From: Planctomycetota bacterium
GTDB taxonomy: Bacteria; Planctomycetota; SZUA-567; H5-PLA8
Assembly: GCA_015075375.1 (NCBI GenBank)
Contig: JABTUM010000002.1
Span: 1,785,393 to 1,849,392, forward strand
Length of the DNA: 64,000 nt
Reading direction: 5' to 3'
Shown here: positions 34,305 through 40,481 of the stretch, one piece after another
How the letters are laid out: each line of letters opens with the position of its first letter
How positions within the stretch are numbered: the first letter of the stretch is position 1
Position numbers and translations under genes: made by a program
Notes under the pieces: model-generated
The model's input: the letters and a program-made list of their open reading frames with translations, nothing else
Told to the model about the DNA's origin: nothing
Databases searched by the model: none

Positions 34305-35813
34305 ATGAAGTTCGACGAGACTGCGCCAAAGCCGGTCATCCATCCCACCGGGGAAGCGACGGGGCTGCTGCCGGCGCGGGAGAGCGCGGGGAAGCCGATC
34401 ACGGTGATCGGGACCGAGGCGATCCGCGACGGGTTCGACGCGACGTGCCTGCAGCAGGCGCTGAACGCGCGTTCGGCGCCGGGCGTGAGCGAACTGGTGC
34501 TGAACCCGGATGCGCACGCCGGCTACGGCGCTCCGGTGGGCTGCGTGCTGGTCTCGCCGACGCACGTCTATCCCGGGCCGGTGGGGGTGGACATCAAGTG
34601 CAGCATGAGCCTCCTGCAGCTCGACGTGCCGGTGGACGCGGTGCGCGAGAAGCGCGTGCGCCGGGCGCTGATCGACGCGATCGTGGCTCGTACGCCGACG
34701 GGCGCGGGCCAGGGGCAGCGCGCGGCGCCGAAGAGCCGCCCGGTGGACGTTGCGCTGGGGAAGCGCGCGAGCGTGGAAGGCGCGAGCGCGGCGGTCTGCG
34801 AAGCGCTGGGGATTCCGGCGCATTGGGCGGAGGCGTGCGAGGACGCGTTTCACCGCGGGCACGACGATTCGACGTCGGCGCTGGAAGCGCGCCTGGACGA
34901 ACTGCTGGCTTCGGGGCTGTTCCGCAACTTCGCGGACAAGATGCGCCAGCTCGGCTCGTACGGCGGAGGCAACCATTTCGGGGAGTGCGAAGCGGTGGAA
35001 GTGGGCGGCGACGAACGCTCCCAGGAAGCCGCGCGCGTCTTCGGGCTGAAGGACGGCTGCGCCGCGTTCCTCTCGCATTGCGGCTCGCGCGGGTTCGGAA
35101 ACATCCTGGCGCAGGGGCAGTTCCGCGCGCTGCAGGGGCATTTCGGAACGTGGGACATCCCGCTGCCGGGCGGGGACCGCGAACTGGTCTATGCGCCGCT
35201 GGGGACGCCGGAGGCCGACCGTTATCTGGACGACATGGCGCTGGGCGCAAACTTCGCGACGGTGAACCATATGCTGATCAACGCGCTGGTGCTGGAGGCG
35301 TTCCAGGAAGTCCTGCCGGGGACGCAGGGCGAGCTGGTGTATTTCATCAGCCACAACATCGCGCGGAAGGAAGTGGTGAACTACCAGCCGAGCTGGGTGC
35401 ACCGCAAGGGGGCGACGCGCGCTTTCCCGGCAGGGCACCACGCGCTGGCGGGGACGCGCTTCATGGCGACGGGGCATCCCATCCTGCTGCCGGGGAACCC
35501 GACGGCGGGGAGCGTGGTGATGGTGGCCGAGCCCGGCGCGGAAAAGAGCTGCTTCAGCGTGAACCACGGCGCGGGGCGCTGCATGGGACGCAAGGCGGCG
35601 GAGCGCGCGCTGGACCAGGCGCAGATCGACCGCGAGTTCGAGGAGCTGGATATTATTTACAACGCGCGGCAGTACCCGAAGGACGAGGCGCCGGCGGCGT
35701 ACAAGAATTTCGCCGAAGTGCTGCGCAGCGTGGAGGCGGCCGGGCTGGCGCGGCCGGTGGCGAAGCTGAAGGCGCGGTTCGTGATCAAGGATTCGGCGAA
35801 GGCGGACGATTGA
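34305..35813 (+). CDS. rtcB: RtcB RNA ligase
   Basis: Joins RNA ends carrying 2',3'-cyclic phosphate or 3'-phosphate to 5'-OH ends using GTP and Mn, as in tRNA splicing and RNA repair. Metal-site motifs are NPDAHAGYGAPVG, GVDIKCSMSLL with Cys99, GGGNHFGEC, and HCGSRGFGN. The guanylylated residue is His421 in VNHGAGRCMGRKAAERAL. At 502 aa it is longer than E. coli RtcB (about 408 aa), like ligases from other Rsr-linked operons. AAGGA seven bases before the ATG fixes the start. It follows the third Y RNA by 66 bases and is probably cotranscribed from the sigma-54 promoter. Confidence 0.95.
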   Translation: MKFDETAPKPVIHPTGEATGLLPARESAGKPITVIGTEAIRDGFDATCLQQALNARSAPGVSELVLNPDAHAGYGAPVGCVLVSPTHVYPGPVGVDIKCSMSLLQLDVPVDAVREKRVRRALIDAIVARTPTGAGQGQRAAPKSRPVDVALGKRASVEGASAAVCEALGIPAHWAEACEDAFHRGHDDSTSALEARLDELLASGLFRNFADKMRQLGSYGGGNHFGECEAVEVGGDERSQEAARVFGLKDGCAAFLSHCGSRGFGNILAQGQFRALQGHFGTWDIPLPGGDRELVYAPLGTPEADRYLDDMALGANFATVNHMLINALVLEAFQEVLPGTQGELVYFISHNIARKEVVNYQPSWVHRKGATRAFPAGHHALAGTRFMATGHPILLPGNPTAGSVVMVAEPGAEKSCFSVNHGAGRCMGRKAAERALDQAQIDREFEELDIIYNARQYPKDEAPAAYKNFAEVLRSVEAAGLARPVAKLKARFVIKDSAKADD

Positions 35814-35835
35814 TCCGCTCGGGCGAACGTTCACC

Positions 35836-35932
35836 GCGTCCCTCCGGGACGCGAACGGCTGAGGGGAGGCGTTCGGGGTCCCAGCGCTAAAGCGCTGGGC
35901 TATTTTCATGGCGTCCCTGCGGGACGCAAACG
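35836..35932 (+). repeat. Composite stem-loop repeat, copy A
   Basis: Three hairpins in fixed order. GCGTCCC/GGGACGC (35836-35852) is followed by CCCAGCGCT-AA-AGCGCTGGG (35880-35899), then another GCGTCCC/GGGACGC (35911-35927), with AACGGC after each outer hairpin. Two more copies flank rtcA's upstream side. The stretch from 35814 to 36164 holds only this repeat and the stem-loop at 36086. Confidence 0.85.
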
Positions 35933-36085
35933 GCTCCGACTCCTCCAGGACGTGTGCCCTGACAAGCCTTGGACCTGAGGGCAACGCAAAGGGGAGAGCC
36001 CAAAGCTTAGGCATGGCCGCACCGGGAGCAAAGCTACCGGATGTTGGAGCGCGCTTCGCGCGGATGGTTGGGTTCACCTCCCCTG

Positions 36086-36106
36086 CCCCTCCTTGGCAAG
36101 GAGGGG
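36086..36106 (+). repeat. Dispersed CTCCTTGGCAAGGAG stem-loop, copy 1
   Basis: Nine-base arms CCCCTCCTT and AAGGAGGGG enclose a GGC loop, preceded by TTCACCTCCCCTG and, further upstream, a GCGCG-type hairpin. Three more copies occur at 38505, 38636 and 50822. The AAGGAGGGG arm mimics a ribosome site and creates false starts reading MARRG. Confidence 0.85.
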
Positions 36107-36164
36107 AAACGCAAAGGCGAAGGTCAACCCTCAAGGAAGGCCGCACTGGAGGCTCTACGGGCAG

Positions 36165-36773
36165 ATGGACGAGGACGACGACGAACTGGAGCCGCGGGAG
36201 GCGCTGCGGCGGCAGTTCGAACGCGAACTGGAGGCGAAACTCGCGCGGCGCGCTCGCGCGAAAAGCCACCGGCTGTTGCCGGATTTCTTCCTGGGCTGGG
36301 CCTCGGAAGAGACCTGGCATCTCTTCGTGGACGGGCGTTACTACGGCTGCATCACGCTGATCCAGGCGCTGGCCGAAGGGCTGGCGAAGTTCCTGGCGGA
36401 GAAGAACGGCCTCCCGCGCGAGTTGTACGCCGACGAGGGCTGGGTGAAGCCGCAGCGCCGGATCGACGCGCTGCACGAAGGCGGGCTGATTTCGGCGGCC
36501 GGCAAGGAGGCCTTCGAGCGGATCGCGGGGAACGACCGGAACGATTTTCACCACATGAACCGGCAGGTTCCGGCGGATTTGAAGCAGTTGAAAGCGCGCG
36601 CGGAAGAGTGCCTGCTGGCGCTGCATGCGATCGAGGGCGAAGTATTCGCGTACCGGATGGAACCGAACGGGGCGGTGGTGCCGATCCAGAAGCAGTATTG
36701 GCGGATCACCGCGAACGGGGATTTGCATGTGTTCATCAAGAATACGCCGGAGGATGCGGGGAAGAGCGGTTGA
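36165..36773 (+). CDS. HEPN-like protein, candidate ribonuclease in the Rtc locus
   Basis: A 202-residue, mainly helical soluble protein. The segment RNDFHH at residues 125-130 matches the HEPN nuclease motif R-x4-H with a polar residue after Arg. An upstream helix pair (LFVDGRYYGCITLIQALAEGLAKFLAEKNG) and a downstream helix (LKQLKARAEECLLALHAIEG) fit the four-helix HEPN layout, closest in style to DUF4145. Many HEPN proteins with this motif are RNases. It lies between rtcB and rtcA on the same strand, so it may cut the RNAs the operon repairs. I chose ATG 36165 (GGAGG 12 bases upstream) because the longer frame from 36093 translates the stem-loop repeat. The family call is by eye. Confidence 0.65.
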   Translation: MDEDDDELEPREALRRQFERELEAKLARRARAKSHRLLPDFFLGWASEETWHLFVDGRYYGCITLIQALAEGLAKFLAEKNGLPRELYADEGWVKPQRRIDALHEGGLISAAGKEAFERIAGNDRNDFHHMNRQVPADLKQLKARAEECLLALHAIEGEVFAYRMEPNGAVVPIQKQYWRITANGDLHVFIKNTPEDAGKSG

Positions 36774-37016
36774 AGCCGGGGTGGGCGCGAGGGATTCCAC
36801 GATCAGGTGAAAGGTTCGCGCAGCCTTTCCTCGCACCCCTGCCGGGGTGCGCACCTTCCTTGCAGACGTGTTCCGGAGGTGGCGCGCGCTCCAGAGCGCG
36901 CTTACCCCCGGCTAAATTCCTGTGCCGCTCCGCGGCACCCGGCCATGGCAAGGTGAGCGCAAGAGAAGAGGAAACAGCCGGGTTCAGGCAAGCACCGCCG
37001 CCGACGCGTGTTCATC

Positions 37017-37147
37017 GCGTCCCTGCGGGACGCGGACGGCTTGTGGTGAGGCGTTCGAGAACCCAGCGCTAAAGCGCTGGGCTATTATCAGCGCGTCCCT
37101 GCGGGACGCGAACGGCGGCGGTTCGGACATGGACTCAGGACTTCGGC
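37017..37147 (+). repeat. Composite stem-loop repeat, copy B
   Basis: The same three-hairpin order as copy A: GCGTCCC/GGGACGC (37017-37033), CCCAGCGCT/AGCGCTGGG (37062-37081) and GCGTCCC/GGGACGC (37093-37109). It is followed by a tail with GGACATGGACTCAGGAC that recurs in copy C, so the full unit is about 130 bases. Confidence 0.88.
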
Positions 37148-37174
37148 AGGCCGTGCCGCATGCCTCGGTTCATC

Positions 37175-37305
37175 GCATCCCTGCGGGACGCGAACGGCTT
37201 GCGGCGAGGCGTTCGAGAACCCAGCGCTAAAGCGCTGGGCTATTTTCCGCGCGTTCCTGCGGGACGCGAACGGCGGCGGTTCGGACATGGACTCAGGACT
37301 TCGGC
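37175..37305 (+). repeat. Composite stem-loop repeat, copy C
   Basis: Hairpins at 37175-37191 (GCATCCC/GGGACGC, one base changed), 37220-37239 (CCCAGCGCT/AGCGCTGGG) and 37251-37267 (GCGTTCC/GGGACGC, one base changed), then the same GGACATGGACTCAGGAC tail. It is 158 bases downstream of copy B in the same orientation, a near-perfect tandem duplication. Confidence 0.88.
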
Positions 37306-37345
37306 TAACCGGGTTTGATTCGAGGCGAAGGGCGGATACGCATTC

Positions 37346-38362
37346 ATGATCCTCATCGACGGCGGGCAGGGCGAAGGCGGCGGGCAGGTGCTGCGCACGG
37401 CGCTGGCGCTTTCGCTCGTCACCGGCAAAGCCTTTCGCATCGATAACATTCGCGCGAAGCGTTCCAAACCGGGATTGCTGCGCCAGCATCTGACGGCGGT
37501 GCAGGCGGCGACGGCCGTCGGCGGCGCGGAGACGCAAGGCGCGTCGATCGGTTCGAGCCGGCTCGATTTTACGCCCGGAGGCTTGAAGCCGGGCGCGTAC
37601 CGCTTCGCCGTCGGGACCGCGGGGAGCGCCACGCTGGTCTTGCAGACGATTCTCCCGCCGCTGCTGCTGGCCAAAGGGCCCAGCGAACTGCTGCTGGAAG
37701 GCGGGACGCACAACCCGTTCGCGCCGCCGTTCGATTTCCTCAGCAAAGCCTTCCTGCCGCTCCTGAAACGCATGGGCGCGAAGATCGACGCGCGGCTGGA
37801 ACGGCACGGCTTTTATCCGGCCGGCGGCGGGAAGTTCTCGGTGCGGATCGAACCGACTCCGGACCTGCAGCCCCTGGAACTGCTCGAACGCGGCGAGACG
37901 GTGCGCCGGTCGGCGCGCGCGCTGCTGGCCAACCTGCCGGTGAGCATCGCGCAGCGCGAGCTGTCCATCGTGCAGGAGAAGCTGGGGCTGGCGGCGCACG
38001 AGATCGCGACCGAAGTCATCGAACAGAATCCCGGTCCTGGGAACGTGCTGCTGGTGGAGATCGAGAGCGAACACGTGACGGAAGTCTTCACGGGTTTCGG
38101 CGAGAAAGGGCGCAAGGCCGAGGACGTGGCGCGTGCGGCGGTCGATCACACGCGGGCGTACTTGAGCGCGGGCGCGCCGGTGGGCCCGCACCTGGCCGAT
38201 CAACTTCTGGTTCCGCTGGCGCTGGCCGGGCGCGGGAAGTTCCGGACCTGCGAGCCGAGCGGGCATACGCGGACGAACCTGGACGTCATTCGGCGGTTCC
38301 TGAGCGCGGATCTTCGGATCGAAGCGGAGGCGGATGGGAAATGGGGGGTGGAGGTGAAGTAG
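37346..38362 (+). CDS. rtcA: RtcA, RNA 3'-terminal phosphate cyclase
   Basis: Converts RNA 3'-phosphate ends to 2',3'-cyclic phosphates through an adenylylated histidine. The start IDGGQGEGGGQVLRTALALS is the family signature. GTAGSATLVLQTILPPLL, GGTHNPFAPPFDFL and the C-terminal HLADQLLVPLALAGRGKF also fit. The nucleophile should be His307 in EPSGHTRTN, at the position of His309 in E. coli RtcA. Length 338 aa is typical. It is the last Rtc gene, 572 bases beyond the HEPN-like gene, with repeats between; cotranscription with rtcB from the sigma-54 promoter is likely but interrupted spacing makes a separate promoter possible. Confidence 0.95.
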   Translation: MILIDGGQGEGGGQVLRTALALSLVTGKAFRIDNIRAKRSKPGLLRQHLTAVQAATAVGGAETQGASIGSSRLDFTPGGLKPGAYRFAVGTAGSATLVLQTILPPLLLAKGPSELLLEGGTHNPFAPPFDFLSKAFLPLLKRMGAKIDARLERHGFYPAGGGKFSVRIEPTPDLQPLELLERGETVRRSARALLANLPVSIAQRELSIVQEKLGLAAHEIATEVIEQNPGPGNVLLVEIESEHVTEVFTGFGEKGRKAEDVARAAVDHTRAYLSAGAPVGPHLADQLLVPLALAGRGKFRTCEPSGHTRTNLDVIRRFLSADLRIEAEADGKWGVEVK

Positions 38363-38504
38363 GGTGAGCGGTGAACGGTGAGCCGGAAGAACCAAACAAA
38401 CGGCACAGGGCAAATACGGCTGATGGGACGGGGCGTATAGCAACGCACCGGGTTCATTCGTTACGGTGCGCGCACGCGCGGCCTTTGGGGTTCACCTCCC
38501 CCTG

Positions 38505-38525
38505 CCCCTCCTTGGCAAGGAGGGG
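38505..38525 (+). repeat. Dispersed CTCCTTGGCAAGGAG stem-loop, copy 2
   Basis: Same arms and GGC loop as copy 1, preceded by TTCACCTCCCC and followed by GAGACTTCACGGCAAC, which leads into AC/GGC-rich low-complexity sequence. Confidence 0.85.
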
Positions 38526-38635
38526 AGACTTCACGGCAACTGAAACGGCTACGGCAACAGCAACACCAGCCGCAAAGGCTACGGCAACGACTTATGGATC
38601 GCGCTGGGCGCGGCGTGTTCTGTTCACCTCCCCTA

Positions 38636-38656
38636 CCCCTCCTTGGCAAGGAGGGG
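38636..38656 (+). repeat. Dispersed CTCCTTGGCAAGGAG stem-loop, copy 3
   Basis: Lies 131 bases after copy 2 in the same orientation with the same flanks (TTCACCTCCCCT before, GAGACTTCACAGCAAC after). The two form a tandem unit that includes the microsatellite-like stretch. Confidence 0.85.
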
Positions 38657-38665
38657 AGACTTCAC

Positions 38666-38776
38666 AGCAACGGCTACGGCAACGACTACGGCAACGACTA
38701 CGGCAACGGCTACTGCAACGACTACGGCAACAACAACAGCAACGGCTACGGCAACAACAACAGCAACGACTATGGC
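38666..38776 (+). repeat. Microsatellite-like array of CAACGGCTACGG / CAACGACTACGG units
   Basis: About 110 bases built from 6- and 12-base variants of GGCTACGGCAAC and GACTACGGCAAC, with two CAACAACAACAG expansions. A shorter, degenerate version lies at 38530-38595 after the preceding stem-loop. One frame could read as a Gly-Asn-Asp-Tyr repeat, but there is no ribosome site and the frame starts inside the repeat, so I treat it as non-coding. Confidence 0.75.
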
Positions 38777-38859
38777 ACCCGCCACACCGGCTGCTACTGC
38801 AACTGCTACGACCGGGCAGGACGGTGCGGCAGGTTCTCCGGCACACTTCCTAACCCGAC

Positions 38860-40296
38860 TCATCCTTTTAATTCGCTCGCGCGCTTGGCGCCGTGCGTTT
38901 GAAGCAGCGTCACTAACTCAGGCGCGGCTTTGCTCTCGGCCATATCGAGGGCGGTGCGGCCGTCGCCGGCGACGAGGTTGGGATCGGCGCCGGCTTCCAG
39001 AAGCTTGCGCACATACGCTTCGCGTTTAAGCAGCACGGCGTGATGGAGCGCGGTCCCTTGGGGCAGGTTCCACTGGTCCAGCCGGGCATTCACGCGCTGA
39101 GGCGCTTCGCGCAGGCGGGCCTCCAGGATCTCCGGAAAGTCGAAGCAGACGGCGTCGTGGAGGTCGACGGCCGCGTTCGCGCGCAGCCAGGCCACCACTT
39201 CGGCGCGCTGGCCGTGATCGGCCCAAGAGAGCGCCGTGGCGTTAAAGGGGTTGTCGCGGTTGTTCGGATCGGCGCCTTTCGCGATCAGCCGCTTGACGAT
39301 CTCCAGATCGCCTTCGATGGCGGCGCGGTGCAACGCCGCTCCGTTGTTGACGCCGGTCATGTCCCAGTTGCCGTCCTTTTCGAGCAGGAAACGCACGGCC
39401 TCCGGCTTGCCGTTGACGTAGGCGAAGAGCAGCGCCAGCCCGATCGCGTCGCGCGCCGACATGCGCTTGCCGTCCCGCATGGGGCGTTCGCGGAGCTTCC
39501 CGTTCCCGTCGAACTGCGATTCCAACCACTCCATGCGACCCAGCGCGGCGGCGGCGAAGAGATCGGGCTTCACGCCGCGTTCGATCAATTTCTCCGCGGC
39601 CAAGGGCGCGTGATTGATCAGCGAGGCACGCAAGGCTTCGGGGCCGCTCGCGTCGAGCTTCGCGCCGTACTCGAGGAGCACCTCGATCAGATCGCCGGCC
39701 ACGCCGCTGGCGCTGGCCTGCATGCTGGTGGCAACGAGGCTCAGCGTATCGCCGCCGTTGGGGCCGCAGGTTTCGGCGCGCGCGTCGGCTCCGGAGGCCA
39801 GCAGAAAGCGCGCGATCTCGACGATGTTCTTGGGCAGCGGACCGGGGTTGGGATTGCCGGCCACGTGATGGAGCAGGGTCACGCCGCTGAAGTAGCCGTA
39901 GGGGGGCTCGAGCTTGCCGCGCGCATGAACCAAAGCCGGGTCGGCGGCGACGAGGCGCTTGAGTGTATCGAGATCGCCGGCGTAGACGGCGGCGGCGGCG
40001 GCTTCGAAATGCGGATGCGGCTGGAGTCCGGCGACGCGGCGTTCCTGTTCGACGCGGCGCTTGAGGCTGGCCCAATCCTTATAGCCGTATTCGCGCGCGA
40101 GGGCGCGCTGCGCGTCGGCGGCCGAGACGGGGCGCTTCAGAATTTCAGTCGGTTCGAGCGCCGCGAATTTCGTGAGCTGCGCGCGCAGGCGTGCCGCGGC
40201 GGCCCAGTCGCCGTCCGCATGCGCGCGGCGCAACTCCTTGGCTTGGCGCTTCAACTGGCTGAGGTCGGGACGCGAGGGCAGAGATCGAACCGGCAC
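38860..40296 (-). CDS. Ankyrin-repeat protein
   Basis: The N-terminal 90 residues (LPSRPDLSQLKRQAKELRRAHADGD through YGYKDWASLKRRV) resemble the helical leader often found before ankyrin repeats in soil bacteria. Six to eight ankyrin repeats follow, with clear GADPN-type turns (AKGADPNNRDNPFNATALSWA, EAGADPNLVAGDGRTALDMAES) and ALHRAAIEGDLEIVKRLI. No signal peptide is seen, so it should be cytoplasmic and bind partner proteins. The GTG start at 40296 is strongly supported by AAAGGAGG five bases upstream. The gene stands alone; partners are unknown. Confidence 0.92.
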   Translation of the reverse strand: MPVRSLPSRPDLSQLKRQAKELRRAHADGDWAAAARLRAQLTKFAALEPTEILKRPVSAADAQRALAREYGYKDWASLKRRVEQERRVAGLQPHPHFEAAAAAVYAGDLDTLKRLVAADPALVHARGKLEPPYGYFSGVTLLHHVAGNPNPGPLPKNIVEIARFLLASGADARAETCGPNGGDTLSLVATSMQASASGVAGDLIEVLLEYGAKLDASGPEALRASLINHAPLAAEKLIERGVKPDLFAAAALGRMEWLESQFDGNGKLRERPMRDGKRMSARDAIGLALLFAYVNGKPEAVRFLLEKDGNWDMTGVNNGAALHRAAIEGDLEIVKRLIAKGADPNNRDNPFNATALSWADHGQRAEVVAWLRANAAVDLHDAVCFDFPEILEARLREAPQRVNARLDQWNLPQGTALHHAVLLKREAYVRKLLEAGADPNLVAGDGRTALDMAESKAAPELVTLLQTHGAKRASELKG

Positions 40297-40481
40297 GTGA
40301 GCCTCCTTTCGCTGAGCCCGTGCGTCCGCGTGTCGGGCCGAAAGAAGGATCGTTCGGTTGTACGGCCACAGGCAGGCGAGACTCGGTCTCTTTCCGCGGA
40401 CGGGAAGCGCCCTGCGCGCTTGGGAGAAACTTTAGGTTTGAAGCGGCCCGCCGTCAAGCCGCGGACGCGGCGAGCGATCCG

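Larger units (their letters stand above)
36774..37345. other. Repeat-rich gap upstream of rtcA
   Basis: About 570 bases without a gene. The first 240 bases hold a few small GC-rich inverted repeats but nothing I recognise. Then come two copies of the composite stem-loop repeat, the second ending 40 bases before the rtcA ATG. Confidence 0.6.

Noticed and set aside
36093..36164. Upstream start for the HEPN-like gene (MARRGN...)
   Set aside because: The same MARRG start appears at other copies of the CTCCTTGGCAAGGAG repeat, so it is translated repeat sequence.
34131..36854. 907-codon minus-strand frame across rtcB and the HEPN-like gene
   Set aside because: It runs antisense through three separate features including Y RNA 3 and repeats, and has no recognisable domain.
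38666..38776. Possible CRISPR-like array
   Set aside because: Units are 6-12 bases without unique spacers; no cas genes nearby.
38594..38902. Small frame reading a Gly-Asn-Asp-Tyr repeat
   Set aside because: It consists of the microsatellite and stem-loop repeat and runs into the 3' end of the ankyrin gene; no ribosome site apart from the repeat arm.
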